Part shown: in pieces, positions 8,063-19,649 of the stretch | Layout of the letters: every line of letters begins with the position of its first letter | Numbering within the stretch: position 1 is the stretch's first letter | Origin: PALSA-1353 sp036267155 | Lineage (GTDB): Bacteria; Planctomycetota; Phycisphaerae; Tepidisphaerales; Tepidisphaeraceae | Reading direction: 5' to 3' | Assembly: GCA_036267155.1 (NCBI GenBank) | Contig: DATAWP010000041.1 | Span: 1 to 64,000, forward strand | Length of the DNA stretch: 64,000 bases | Notes under the pieces: generated by a model | The model's input: the letters and a program-made list of their open reading frames with translations, nothing else | Told to the model about the DNA's origin: nothing | The model's database searches: none | Made by a program: the position numbers and the translations under genes

Positions 8063-8974
8063 GTGAGCTGGCGAACGTATACCGATTTTTTGAAGCGAAA
8101 GCAGTTTGCGCTGCGATTGGCGGCCGGGCTGGGGCGCGGCCGTGGCGGGATGCGGTGGCTGGACCAGGTGAATCCGCCGGCGCGGGCGCCGATGGCGCCG
8201 AATCTTGCGGGATGGGAAGACCGGGAATTGTCGGCCGTCTGGATTGGCCATGCGACCGTGCTTTTGCGCGTGGGGGGAATGACGATTTTGACCGATCCGG
8301 TCTTTGGTAATCGAGTGGGTCTGGGCTTGTGGCTGACAACGCTGGGACCGAGGCGGCAGATCGCCGCGGCCATGCAGGCGCGCCAGCTTCCGAAGATCGA
8401 TCTGATCCTGATCTCGCATGCGCATTTCGACCATTTGGATCGGCAAAGCCTCGCGGCCCTGAACAAGAAGACTGCGGTGGTGACGGCCCACGATACGCGC
8501 GATTTGGTGTGGGATTTGGGATTTCGCAACGTGACGGAACTGCGGTGGGGAGAGCGGGCGCGGTTCAACGGGTTGGCCATCACTGCCCGGCAAGTTCAGC
8601 ACTGGGGAGCGCGGACGTTCATCGACCAACATCGGGGATACAACGGATATCTGCTGGAATCGAGCCGAAGGCGCGTGCTGTATGGCGGAGACACCGCCTA
8701 TCAGGAATGGTTCAAAGATGTCGGGCCGGTGAATCTGGCGATACTGGGAATCGGCGCGTACGACCCGTACATCCACGCGCACGCCACGCCGGAGCAAGCG
8801 TGGACGATGGCTAACCACGCACGGGCGGAGTTTGTATTGCCGATGCATCACAGCACGTTTCGGCTGAGCCACGAGCCGATGAATGAGCCGCTGGAGCGGA
8901 TTTTGGCGGCGACCGGACGGGAGAGCGAGCGGATTGCCGTGCGGGAGGTGGGCGGGACGTGGACGGCGAATTGA
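8063..8974 (+). CDS. MBL-fold metallo-hydrolase (UlaG/NAPE-PLD-like)
   Basis: Zinc-dependent hydrolase of about 303 residues. Seen: WIGHATVLLRVGG and TDPVFGNR, then the metal motif SHAHFDHLD, a His in the QHRGYNGY region, YGGDTAY, and late histidines in LPMHHSTFRLSHEP. This arrangement matches the NAPE-PLD/RomA-like branch, which hydrolyses phosphodiesters of N-acyl phospholipids or acts on related substrates. The GTG at 8063 lies one base after the stop of the preceding EEP gene; an in-frame TTG at 8054 is possible but would overlap that gene. It probably forms a two-gene unit with the EEP protein, hinting at related phosphodiester chemistry (inference). Confidence 0.87.
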   Translation: MSWRTYTDFLKRKQFALRLAAGLGRGRGGMRWLDQVNPPARAPMAPNLAGWEDRELSAVWIGHATVLLRVGGMTILTDPVFGNRVGLGLWLTTLGPRRQIAAAMQARQLPKIDLILISHAHFDHLDRQSLAALNKKTAVVTAHDTRDLVWDLGFRNVTELRWGERARFNGLAITARQVQHWGARTFIDQHRGYNGYLLESSRRRVLYGGDTAYQEWFKDVGPVNLAILGIGAYDPYIHAHATPEQAWTMANHARAEFVLPMHHSTFRLSHEPMNEPLERILAATGRESERIAVREVGGTWTAN

Positions 8975-9094
8975 AAGGGAATCATTTGAGTCAAATAGCT
9001 GTTTTTGACTCAATAATGCGGGATGAAATGCGGCTTCTGCGGAGTTTTGCTTGGGGCCACGCGTATAATTACGTGTGTGTTCAAGGAGCGAAAT

Positions 9095-9907
9095 ATGAAA
9101 AAGCTGATTCTCCTCGCGGTCGTGATTTTTCTGGGGGGATCGTTGGCGATAGCACAGCCCACGACGGAGCCGTCATCGCCGATTACCAAGGTGCTGATCG
9201 TTCCATTTAAGCAGGTGGGTGACACGACCAGCCATGGCTGGGTGATGTCGGCGATTCAGGAGAACATGATGTCGGATGTTGCCGGCTCACCGGTGATGGA
9301 AGCGGTGGCGCTGAATCATCCGCTGGCAAACGCGGATAAGCCGGCTGCGATGAAAGCCGCGAAGGACGTGGGGGCTTCCATTGTGGTTTTGGGCAGCTAT
9401 CAGTTTTCCGACAACCAATTGCGAGTGACCGGACAAGCGGTGGATGTGGGTTCTGGAAAAATGCTGGCGACATTGCAGGCGACGGGGCCGGTTGCGGATC
9501 TGTTTAAGATTGAGGACACGCTGGGTGCGGAGTTGTCGGGAGCGCTGCCGCAGCCGCCGAGCAACCTGCCGCAGGTGACATACGGTCAGGCGGCGGAGAC
9601 AGCGGCTCCGTATAACACCGCGGCTCCGAACACCACGGCGACGCAGGAGGCTTATCCGTACACGACGCAGCCGTATGTTTATCCGCCGACTACGTACGCG
9701 TATCCCTATACCGGGTATTACGATGGCGGATATCCTTATTATAATTATGGATATTCGCCGTTTTATGTTGGAATCGGAGTTCCGTACTTTGGCTACTGGG
9801 GCGGTTTTCACCAACACTTTTATGGCGGTGGTTTCCACGGCGGCGGTGGTTTCCACGGCGGCGGTCATTTTGGAGGCGGCGGACACTTCGGCGGCGGGCG
9901 CCGATAA
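9095..9907 (+). CDS. Secreted protein with TolB/FlgO-like domain and Tyr/Gly/His-rich tail
   Basis: The N-terminus MKKLILLAVVIFLGG...IAQP is a clear signal peptide. Residues ~28-150 (KVLIVPFKQVG, GASIVVLGSYQ, LRVTGQAVDVGSGKMLAT) resemble the small alpha/beta domain found at the start of TolB- or FlgO-like proteins, which bind partners at the cell envelope. Residues ~165-225 are rich in Tyr and Pro, and the last ~45 are Phe-His-Gly repeats (GGGFHGGG, GGHFGGG) that could bind metal. The start is ATG 9095, preceded by AAGGAG and by a perfect TATAAT at 9064-9069. Function unknown; an envelope location is expected. Confidence 0.8.
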   Translation: MKKLILLAVVIFLGGSLAIAQPTTEPSSPITKVLIVPFKQVGDTTSHGWVMSAIQENMMSDVAGSPVMEAVALNHPLANADKPAAMKAAKDVGASIVVLGSYQFSDNQLRVTGQAVDVGSGKMLATLQATGPVADLFKIEDTLGAELSGALPQPPSNLPQVTYGQAAETAAPYNTAAPNTTATQEAYPYTTQPYVYPPTTYAYPYTGYYDGGYPYYNYGYSPFYVGIGVPYFGYWGGFHQHFYGGGFHGGGGFHGGGHFGGGGHFGGGRR

Positions 9908-9918
9908 ATGCCGACCGG

Positions 9919-12882
9919 TTATTCCGCGCGCGGAGGCTCGGCTGGAAATCCGTGACGCAGCGTGTTTTCGGTGATGCAGCGGGGCAACAGGAAATGACGG
10001 AGATAATCCGGACCGCCGGCTTGCGTGCCGCCGCCTGAGAGCTTGAATCCGCCGAACGGTTGGCGGCCCACGAGGGCGCCGGTGATTTTCCGATTGATGT
10101 AAAGATTTCCAACTCTGAATTCGCGTCGGGCGCGTTGGATGTTCGCGGGGCTTCGGGAAAATATTCCCCCCGTCAGTGCATATTGAACGCCATTGGCGAT
10201 CGCCAGGGCCTGGTCGAGATTCTCCGCTTTCATGACGGACAGGACGGGGCCGAAGATTTCTTCGGTGGTCAGCGAACTGTTGGGCGGAACATCGGCGAAG
10301 ACGTGCGGGGCGATGTAAAAGCCTTCCGTGGCGAGGCGAGCGGCATCGCCGGCGAAAACCAGGTGGGCATCGCGCTTGCCGCGCTCGATGGCGGTATGGA
10401 TGCGATCCATGGCTTGAGCGTCGATCACGGGGCCGATGCGACAGGCGGGATCTTCCGCGGGGGCGATTTTCAGGCTGGCGACGGCTTCGATCAGGCGAGT
10501 GAGAAACAAATCGTATATATCCGCCAGAACAACCGCGCGCGAGCAGGCGGAACACTTCTGACCCGAATATCCAAACGCGCTGGCGACGACGCCTGCGACG
10601 GCTTCATCAAGGTCGGCGTCGTCATCGACGATAATGGCGTTTTTCCCGCCCATCTCGACGATGATCCGCTTGACGTGATCCTGATCGGGACTGGGCTGGG
10701 CGGCGATGTGGTTGATCGAAAGCCCGACGGCTCGGGAGCCGGTGAATGCGATCAGGGCGATGTCGGGATGGCTGATGAGGGCCGGGCCGATTTCCTCGCC
10801 GATGCCCGGGAGATAGTTCACGACGCCGGCCGGCGCAGCGGCTTCTTCGAATGCGATGGCGAGACGGAAGGCAATGAGCGGGGATTGTTCGGCGGGTTTG
10901 AGGATAACCGGGTTGCCGGCGACCACGGCGGCGGCGGCCATGCCGGTGAGGATGGCCAGCGGAAAGTTCCACGGTGCGATGACGACGGCCGGGCCGCGGG
11001 ATTCGTAGAGCCATTGGTTTTCCTCGCCGGGCAGATTCAAACCGCGCGGCGAGGAAAGTTCGCGCATTTGCCAGGCGTAATAGCGGCAAAAGTCGATGGC
11101 TTCGGTGATGTCGGAATCGGCATCGCGCCAGGGTTTGGCGCATTCAGCGATTTCGATAGCGGCCAGATCAAAGCGATCACGATCCAAAACTTGCGCGACG
11201 CGATCGAGCAACGCCGCGCGATCGGCGCCGGGAACGTCACGCCAATCGGCGAAGGCGGACTGAGCGGCGGCGACGGCGAGATCGACTTGCTCAGGACCCG
11301 CGCAAGCGCAGCGGGCGACGATGCGGGATTTATGCGATGGATTCAGCGATTCGATCCAGTCCCGATGCATCGGGATGATGCGCTGGCCGGCAATAATGAG
11401 CGGATATTCCGCGCAGGGTTTGGCGGCGAATGCGCTGATGGCTTGCGACATCAAAGTGCGGCTTGCTTCGCGGGAAAAATCCGTTGCCGGAGCATTCGCG
11501 AATGCGGGTGCGGATCGCGGCGCCGACGCCGGCGGATGCAGGTGCAGGGCGGGGTTCATGAGCAATTGCTCCTCGGGCGCGTGCTCGATAAAGCCGGCCC
11601 GTAAGAAGGATTCGTTGGAGGTGTTTTCCAAAAGTCGGCGGACGAGATAAGCCATTCCCGGCAGTAATTCGCCGATGGGAGCATACACGCGCACGCGGCG
11701 GTTCATGTTCACGAGCGCGGCTTTGATGGGATTGGCCATGCCGAAGAGCATCTGGAATTCGATTTCGGCCGGCTGCGCTTCGAGCCGCTCGGCGTGCGCC
11801 AGGGCCGCGGCGATGCTGCGGATATTGTGGCTGGCGATGGCGGGGCGAAGAAGTTTCCGATTTTCGATGAGGAACGCACAGGCGGATTCGAAATTCGCAT
11901 CCGTGGCGGACTTGTGGGTGAAGACGGGGATGTCCCAGCCGTTCTGGGCGGCGCTCACGGTTTCGTAATCCCAATACGCGCCTTTGACGAGCCGGACCCA
12001 GACCGGCGTCCCGCGGCGGTTCGACCAATCGGCGAGAGATTTCAGATCGTCCAGCGTCGAGCGGAGGTACGCCTGGATGGCGATCCCGACATGGGGCCAG
12101 TCGCGGAATTCGTTTTCCATCAGGACCGATTTGAAAATCTCCAGGGTCAGGTCCTTGAAAGAGAACTGCTCCATGTCGAGGTTCACGAACGCGCCGCTGC
12201 GGCGGGCGGCCTGGAGAATCGGGCGAAGGCGACGCAGCACGGCGGTGGCGGTGGTGCGCCCGTCGAGGGGATCGAACTGGCTATAGAGCGAAGAGAGCTT
12301 CAGCGAAATATTGGTCCGCGGAATCGGGCCGGCGGCGTCGCGGTCGATGAGCGGGTCCTCGGGAAAAGCGGCGATGGGCGCCGGAAGCGTTTGGATCAGG
12401 TCGAGATATCGCCGCTGATAATGGCCCGCTTCCTTTTCGGAAATGATGGCCTCGCCCAGCAAGTCGACGGTGAAAGCCAGACGGCGATTGCGCAGGGCTG
12501 CGACGGCCTTGACGGCCTGATGGGGATCGGGGGCCGCGATGAATTTGCGGGCCATGCGGCGGACATTGAAATTGGCGGCGGCGGCCATTAAGAGCGAAAG
12601 AAGACCGTCGCTCAAAGCGGGCCGCAGCGGCGACGGCAATCGTTTGGAGACGGGCTGGAGATACTCGCGCAGATGGGTGGCGATGGCGGCGCGGGAGCGG
12701 AGCGTGGGGAGAACATCGACGAAGCGGAAGAGTTGAGATTTGACGGCCTCGTCCCGCATCGCGAGGTTCATGAACGCGTCGTCGATCCGGGCCAGGGGGG
12801 AAGGGATGGCGGCGAGCGCGCTGACGCGGGCGAATATTTCATGGCCGATTTCGGAAATTCGATCGTCGAGAGTTGGCATCAT
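9919..12882 (-). CDS. putA: Bifunctional proline dehydrogenase / glutamate-semialdehyde dehydrogenase
   Basis: Converts proline to glutamate in two steps. Residues ~1-450 are the FAD-dependent proline dehydrogenase barrel, with VRLVKGAYWDYE, IASHNIRS and EFQMLFGMA. Residues ~490-975 are the NAD-dependent aldehyde dehydrogenase, with VIAPWNFPLAI, FTGSRAVGL, VEMGGKNAI, the active-site cysteine in GYSGQKCSACSR, and EEIFGPVLSV. At 987 residues it matches minimal PutA proteins; there is no N-terminal DNA-binding ribbon-helix-helix, so autorepression as in enteric PutA is not expected. The start is the first of two tandem ATGs at 12882. It is convergent with the secreted Tyr/Gly/His protein, with an 11-base gap. 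Confidence 0.95.
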   Translation of the reverse strand: MMPTLDDRISEIGHEIFARVSALAAIPSPLARIDDAFMNLAMRDEAVKSQLFRFVDVLPTLRSRAAIATHLREYLQPVSKRLPSPLRPALSDGLLSLLMAAAANFNVRRMARKFIAAPDPHQAVKAVAALRNRRLAFTVDLLGEAIISEKEAGHYQRRYLDLIQTLPAPIAAFPEDPLIDRDAAGPIPRTNISLKLSSLYSQFDPLDGRTTATAVLRRLRPILQAARRSGAFVNLDMEQFSFKDLTLEIFKSVLMENEFRDWPHVGIAIQAYLRSTLDDLKSLADWSNRRGTPVWVRLVKGAYWDYETVSAAQNGWDIPVFTHKSATDANFESACAFLIENRKLLRPAIASHNIRSIAAALAHAERLEAQPAEIEFQMLFGMANPIKAALVNMNRRVRVYAPIGELLPGMAYLVRRLLENTSNESFLRAGFIEHAPEEQLLMNPALHLHPPASAPRSAPAFANAPATDFSREASRTLMSQAISAFAAKPCAEYPLIIAGQRIIPMHRDWIESLNPSHKSRIVARCACAGPEQVDLAVAAAQSAFADWRDVPGADRAALLDRVAQVLDRDRFDLAAIEIAECAKPWRDADSDITEAIDFCRYYAWQMRELSSPRGLNLPGEENQWLYESRGPAVVIAPWNFPLAILTGMAAAAVVAGNPVILKPAEQSPLIAFRLAIAFEEAAAPAGVVNYLPGIGEEIGPALISHPDIALIAFTGSRAVGLSINHIAAQPSPDQDHVKRIIVEMGGKNAIIVDDDADLDEAVAGVVASAFGYSGQKCSACSRAVVLADIYDLFLTRLIEAVASLKIAPAEDPACRIGPVIDAQAMDRIHTAIERGKRDAHLVFAGDAARLATEGFYIAPHVFADVPPNSSLTTEEIFGPVLSVMKAENLDQALAIANGVQYALTGGIFSRSPANIQRARREFRVGNLYINRKITGALVGRQPFGGFKLSGGGTQAGGPDYLRHFLLPRCITENTLRHGFPAEPPRAE

Positions 12883-12921
12883 CGGGCCAGACGGCGCGCG
12901 CTACTGATTATTACGCTAAGA

Positions 12922-12945
12922 CCCGCGGGATGGCTATCCCGGGGC
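12922..12945. repeat. Short GC hairpin between putA and the agarase-like gene
   Basis: CCCGCGGGAT and ATCCCGGGGC flank a 4-base loop and form an imperfect stem in the 77-base gap between the agarase-like gene stop and the putA start, both on the minus strand. There is no T tract on the minus strand, so it is not a typical terminator. It may be a REP-like element. Confidence 0.4.
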
Positions 12946-12959
12946 TTTGGGGGCAAATA

Positions 12960-15089
12960 TTAATTCGCGCTGGCCTGGGCGGCGCGGGCGTAGGTGCTGT
13001 TCGTTGGCGGGTCGAGGTAAAGAGTGCCCCAGGTGTTGGGGCGAAGCTCGGTACGCATCGACTTGGGGGCGGACCAGAAGAAATTCGAAGCGGTGTCATA
13101 GTCCCGAACATCGAGATTGAACGCCATGGTCGGCTCGCGCTGCGGATCGTAGCCGTGCAGGGCCTTGGCGGGAATGAACAACTCGACGATATAACGATCG
13201 GGCAGAATCTTAACGGCTCTGCGGATCGACGGAACCGGGATCAGATTGTCCTTTAGCGCGTCCCCGTCACGGTGCCATTGCCCGACCACCGCGGCATTCG
13301 TGGTGGGGTCTCGGGGAACGACAAAGAACTGGTGACAGTAAACGTCATAGCTCATTTGATCCGAAGCCACGGGGCGAGTGGAGATGAAGAATTCGACGTT
13401 GTCGCGAGTCCACCACCAGGCGGTGGCGGGGGCGGTTTCGAGATGCTTATCGAAAACCTCAACGGCCAGGTACAGCCCGTCGCGCGTCCAGCCCATGAAC
13501 GCCTCGGGGGTTCGGATCTTGAAGCGATCGAGATCGACCGTCTGTTCACGGCGAATGTTGTCGAAACGGGACGCCTGGGGCCAGCCGGCCAGGGTGCCAT
13601 CCATCGCCGGGGCGTGGGCGAGGAACGGAACGTGCATGATTGGGTGAAGGGTATAACTCTCGCGCCAGATATCCGATTCGGAATCGGACGTGCTGCGGGC
13701 GTGGAGCGGATTAAGCGTCGGCGTGGTCTGCTGGATGGCGCTGACGAGCAGCTTGTATGGCTTATCGTGAACATCGACTACGCCGAAGTTCACGTCCTCG
13801 CCGTCGCTGCTGCGGCCGGCGGGGGGTTCGTCGCACCATTGGAACCAATCGGCGCCGACGATATACGGAACGCGCGCTAGGCGCGTGGTCATCAGACGGT
13901 ACCCATCGGCCCGGGCCTGCTGATCCGGAACCTGTGCGGAGAAACCGACGGAATTGTGATCCCCGCTACTGCCGTCCATGGCGTGGAAGGAGTATTCGCT
14001 GATGATGATCGGTTGTCCCGAGCGGACGTACATCATGTGGAACATGTCGGCGTCGAGCCGGGCGTCGGCGACGTAATAATTGAGCGATTGAGCATCGGTG
14101 AAATCGCGGGAAGCGGAGACGACTTCCTCGGGAGCGAAACCTTTGAATCGCACTCCCAGGATCAGGTGATTGGGATCATAGCGGTGAACGAGCGAGGTGG
14201 TCTCGCGGAAATAATCATGGGCCAGATGATAGAGCCAGGCCGTGCTGAGGTGGTCGTACGCGCGGGCCTGGTCGCGGGGGAGAACGGGCAAGGTGTCCAG
14301 TTGCGACCAGTCGGCCAACTTGGTGGACCAGTCCAAGTTGAAGTCGTGCAATTGCGGCCAGACGCCACGGATGGTTTGCACAACCTGCTGGCGGTTGGGA
14401 TCGGTGTTGGGAAGATCGTCGAAATACGCGCCCGGGCCGGAGAAGCCATCGCCCCAGTCCAATTCGTTGTCGAGGAAATAGCCGACCAGATTGCGGTTGT
14501 CTTTCAGGGGAGCGACTTGAGTTTTGACGGCCTGCTCGGCGGATTCCGCCCAGCCGGCGGAATAAAAGCGTTTGGAGTTATCGTTGACCCACGCCCAGAG
14601 ATTGAGGTCCTGGCTCATGGGGACATCGAGCCGATGGAAGGCCGGGTTGCACCACGCGCCCAGGCCCTTGAAGCCGTAGTCTTTGACGCGAACGAGCGTG
14701 GCCTCGGCCCAGCGATTCAGGTCGGCTTGGCCGTATTTGCCGTCCCAGTCCAGGGACCGATATCCGATGGCGTCCCGGTCCCGGCCGGACTGTTCAGGCT
14801 GCACGGTGGTGACGGTGTTCAGAAAATCGAGTTGTCCCGCGGGGGATACGAACCACCAGACGCCGGTCTGATCCTCGCCCAAACGCCAGAACCCGTCATG
14901 CCCATAAATCTCGCGGAAAGGGTGTGGAGCCACGGCAACGGCGGAAGTATGGCTGAGTATGCTCTCAATGGCGGGACGGGTTGTGGGCTCGGCTGGAGTG
15001 TAAGCGTCGCTCAGATAGGGGTATGTGAGCCACCCGATCAGTAGCAAGATCTCGGCGATAATCGCAACTCGTCTCATGACAACCTTCAT
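12960..15089 (-). CDS. Agarase-like glycoside hydrolase with C-terminal CBM9-like domain
   Basis: Secreted or membrane-anchored polysaccharide hydrolase of 709 residues. An N-terminal hydrophobic segment (RVAIIAEILLLIGWLTYPYL) acts as a signal or anchor. Residues ~60-470 form a TIM-barrel type domain: FWRLGEDQTGVWWFVSPAG is typical of beta-agarase relatives, GYFLDNELDWG holds the candidate acid/base Glu, and PIIISEYSFHAMD holds the candidate nucleophile. Residues ~490-700 resemble a CBM9/DOMON-type sandwich (GLYLAVEVFDKHLE, DNVEFFIS, AKALHG). GH50-like assignment is by motif recall; the substrate (agar, porphyran or another galactan) is not shown. Start ATG 15089. It reads toward putA with a 77-base gap. 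Confidence 0.75.
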   Translation of the reverse strand: MKVVMRRVAIIAEILLLIGWLTYPYLSDAYTPAEPTTRPAIESILSHTSAVAVAPHPFREIYGHDGFWRLGEDQTGVWWFVSPAGQLDFLNTVTTVQPEQSGRDRDAIGYRSLDWDGKYGQADLNRWAEATLVRVKDYGFKGLGAWCNPAFHRLDVPMSQDLNLWAWVNDNSKRFYSAGWAESAEQAVKTQVAPLKDNRNLVGYFLDNELDWGDGFSGPGAYFDDLPNTDPNRQQVVQTIRGVWPQLHDFNLDWSTKLADWSQLDTLPVLPRDQARAYDHLSTAWLYHLAHDYFRETTSLVHRYDPNHLILGVRFKGFAPEEVVSASRDFTDAQSLNYYVADARLDADMFHMMYVRSGQPIIISEYSFHAMDGSSGDHNSVGFSAQVPDQQARADGYRLMTTRLARVPYIVGADWFQWCDEPPAGRSSDGEDVNFGVVDVHDKPYKLLVSAIQQTTPTLNPLHARSTSDSESDIWRESYTLHPIMHVPFLAHAPAMDGTLAGWPQASRFDNIRREQTVDLDRFKIRTPEAFMGWTRDGLYLAVEVFDKHLETAPATAWWWTRDNVEFFISTRPVASDQMSYDVYCHQFFVVPRDPTTNAAVVGQWHRDGDALKDNLIPVPSIRRAVKILPDRYIVELFIPAKALHGYDPQREPTMAFNLDVRDYDTASNFFWSAPKSMRTELRPNTWGTLYLDPPTNSTYARAAQASAN

Positions 15090-15408
15090 GAGTAATACGA
15101 CCGTTGGGCCGGCTGAGGTTGCCCGGCTGAGCTCGCCATGAGAAATATATCATGGGGAAGCCGAGCCTGCGGCCGGATTAAAGTGGGTCTCTACACGTCA
15201 ACCAGGGTTTCGGTTCGATTGAGTTCAGTTTTGCCCGTTTAAGCCAACTTTATGGCCTATGACGGGTTTTTAGTCTTATCGACCTGGGATTGCCAGATGG
15301 TTAAGGGAAAACCGGCAGCGATAGGTGGAAAAAACAAATTTAACTTGTTGTAGCCGCTCGGTTTTGGCGATTTTGCGCAATAGTTTTTTACACGGCCGAA
15401 TGGGGAGA

Positions 15409-15510
15409 TTGCCTATTGCCTATTTCCTATTGCCTATTGAAGGGAGGGGCAGCACCCTATTTTGCGCTCCTCAAATAGGCAATAGGCAATAGGCAATTGG
15501 AAATAGGCAA
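15409..15510. repeat. Heptad-repeat hairpin, AATAGG family, copy 1
   Basis: The left arm (15409-15440) is a run of 7-bp words read on the minus strand as CAATAGG/AAATAGG. The right arm (15471-15510) is the same words on the plus strand. The arms flank a 30-base centre (15441-15470). Pairing is imperfect but the 7-base register is kept. Related copies lie at 29505-29606 and 54066-54150. Confidence 0.9.
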
Positions 15511-15533
15511 TGCGCCTCGCCCCAATTCTCCGC

Positions 15534-15561
15534 TTGACGATTGACCGTCCGCGATTACATT
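15534..15561 (+). promoter_or_regulatory. Candidate sigma70-type promoter for fusA
   Basis: TTGACG (15534-15539) and TACATT (15556-15561) are separated by 16 bases, placing transcription start about 110 bases before the fusA ATG. The match is good at -35 and fair at -10. Confidence 0.5.
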
Positions 15562-15678
15562 ACTCCGCTCTTTCGGCGGACCCCCACTCGGCGGAACCGA
15601 TGCGTCAAGGTGGGAAACTTTGGCTGCGGATGTGGCGTACTGTCGATATCGTTTGACTGAAAGCTGCAAGGGATTGTT

Positions 15679-17811
<2,133 letters not shown>

Positions 17812-17873
17812 CAGGGGCCGTAAGCACTTTCGATTGCAACCAAAGCCGCCGCGACGCAGACGCTCGATTCGGA

Positions 17874-19649
17874 TCAATCGTAAAAGACCTCATAGCTCAG
17901 GGGCAGCGGCGACTTGTTGGAGGGGTGGGGTTGGAGCCACCAGGGGTGGCGGAATTGATCGATATAAATCCGGCGATGGAAGGGAGGGAGCCAGGAGATG
18001 TAATCGATCGTGCCGAAGGGTGACGGCATCGTGTCTGCGGCGGGGTTCCATTCGATGCGGTAGCGGCATTTTAATGCGGGGGTGTAGCCCTTGGCGGGGT
18101 TGAAGGAATTCGGTGGATTGCGGATGCCATATCGGTTGACGTGGCCGGCTTGCTCGAGCTGGGTATAGAAATCGTATTCAAATCCGGCGGCGATCTCGGT
18201 GGAAGGAATGCCGCTGGATTCGAGGCGATCGACGGCCGCGCGCCGGGCGGCGGCGAGGGCGAGATTGTCCTGCGTCGATGCCAGGCCATAGATGATGTAG
18301 ATCGCGAGCAGCGAGCAGGCTATCGCGCGGGGTTTGAAATAGCGCAGAAGTGGAATGGCCAGGCAGGGGATCAGCGGCAGGCAATATCGGTCGAAGATCA
18401 GGTCCTGTCCGGATTCGCTGGATCGGAGAATCAGCAGCGCGAAATAAACCAAGCCGAAAATCACCAGAGCTGGGAGCGCGGGCGAGGATTGGGCGAAGAA
18501 GGCGCACAGTCGGCCCCAGAAAGCGCGTCCTTGGAGGGCGAATTCGACCGCCCGGGCCACCAGGAAATAGCAACTCGTCAGAACGAGTGCGGAGATACAA
18601 CCGAGAACGGGAAAGGGCAGGGCGACGGGGCGGTGGCCGGATAGTTCGAGGCTGCCGATGACGCCATGAACGGTCATGATGTTGAAGAGCCATGGCGGCA
18701 TTCCGAAGGTCGGGTGCAGAACGATGCCGAGAGAAAGAACAGAGGAGACGAGAATGATGGTGAAGGCGCTGCGCCAGGTGTTGCGCAGATGCCAGAATCG
18801 GGTGATAGACGCGAAGGTGAACGGCAGGGCCGCCGGAAGAACGAGCATCACGGTCGTGAGGCAGACCCTCAGCAGGTTGTTAAAGGGAATCTCCGGGTGG
18901 ATCAGACCCTGGCGGATGACGGAGAGAATCGGCAAGTCAAGAAAGACCCAAGGCTGGCGATCGAACCATCGCAGGCTCAATACAATGTCGGCGACGACGA
19001 GCAGCCAGCCCACGCCGGCGGCGGCGGCGAACCATCGATCGCGGCGGCGAACAACGATCAAATACGGAAGGACCGAAAGTGGAACCACCCAGACGGTTTG
19101 CCGTCCCATTCCGCCGATGATGCCGAAGAGAACGCCGACGGCCAGCCAGGAGAACGACCTTGGGGCTCTGACGAACGCGTACAGGCAGAGCAATGTGAAG
19201 AAGAGGGCGGGGACATCGGTCATGAAGGAATCGGCCAAAGGCAGGAACAAGGGCGAGAGACACAACAGAAGCGAGAAGAAGATCGACCGGGCCGGGGTGA
19301 CATCGGCGCGACGGGCCAGGAGATATGCCAGTACAGCACAGCCCACCGCAGACGGGAAGGTGCTGAATCGCAGGACGATGAAGGAGTATCCAAGGACTCT
19401 TGCGAACATCGCGGCCCACCAGACGTTCGTGATGATCAGCGGCGCGCTCCAGCCGTTGTAGAGAAACCGTCCGGTGCGGAGCAATTCGCGGACGGTGAAG
19501 GCATAGGACCAATCATCGTCGAACGGCATTTGGACGAATGGGTTCACGACGAAGAAGGCGGTTGCAACGGCGGCGGCGCACCACAACGCGTTGCGCGCAT
19601 CGGCGTGCGAAGGCCTGGTCGATTGCATGGATTCCGATATCGGGCGCAT
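17874..19649 (-). CDS. GT-C-like polytopic membrane protein (GT39/ArnT-type), copy B
   Basis: A 591-residue membrane protein with about eleven hydrophobic segments. Near the N-terminus NPFVQMPFDDDWSYAF places an acidic pair in the first outer loop, the catalytic hallmark of GT-C enzymes that use polyprenyl-phosphate sugars. The C-terminal ~110 residues are soluble and end with YISWLPPFHRRIYIDQF followed by HPWWL, shared almost word for word with the upstream paralogue. The start ATG 19649 overlaps the stop of that paralogue by one base (TGATG), so the two are translationally coupled. A longer open frame to 20477 is only a shadow of the paralogue. A sugar transferase role is inferred; donor and acceptor are unknown. 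Confidence 0.8.
   Translation of the reverse strand: MRPISESMQSTRPSHADARNALWCAAAVATAFFVVNPFVQMPFDDDWSYAFTVRELLRTGRFLYNGWSAPLIITNVWWAAMFARVLGYSFIVLRFSTFPSAVGCAVLAYLLARRADVTPARSIFFSLLLCLSPLFLPLADSFMTDVPALFFTLLCLYAFVRAPRSFSWLAVGVLFGIIGGMGRQTVWVVPLSVLPYLIVVRRRDRWFAAAAGVGWLLVVADIVLSLRWFDRQPWVFLDLPILSVIRQGLIHPEIPFNNLLRVCLTTVMLVLPAALPFTFASITRFWHLRNTWRSAFTIILVSSVLSLGIVLHPTFGMPPWLFNIMTVHGVIGSLELSGHRPVALPFPVLGCISALVLTSCYFLVARAVEFALQGRAFWGRLCAFFAQSSPALPALVIFGLVYFALLILRSSESGQDLIFDRYCLPLIPCLAIPLLRYFKPRAIACSLLAIYIIYGLASTQDNLALAAARRAAVDRLESSGIPSTEIAAGFEYDFYTQLEQAGHVNRYGIRNPPNSFNPAKGYTPALKCRYRIEWNPAADTMPSPFGTIDYISWLPPFHRRIYIDQFRHPWWLQPHPSNKSPLPLSYEVFYD

Larger units (their letters stand above)
15090..15678. 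other. 589-bp divergent intergenic region upstream of fusA
   Basis: No coding sequence is supported here. The region separates the divergent agarase-like gene and fusA. It is AT-rich around 15200-15400, contains the first AATAGG heptad hairpin (15409-15510), and then a sigma70-like promoter for fusA. The fusA start is preceded by AAGGGA. Confidence 0.8.

Noticed and set aside
6913..8583. 556-codon minus-strand frame
   Set aside because: Lies across the MmcB-like, EEP and MBL genes, all with intact motifs on the plus strand; composition is that of an antisense shadow.
15409..15510. CRISPR-like array
   Set aside because: The repeated unit is 7 bp with no spacers of regular length and the array folds back on itself; no cas genes nearby.
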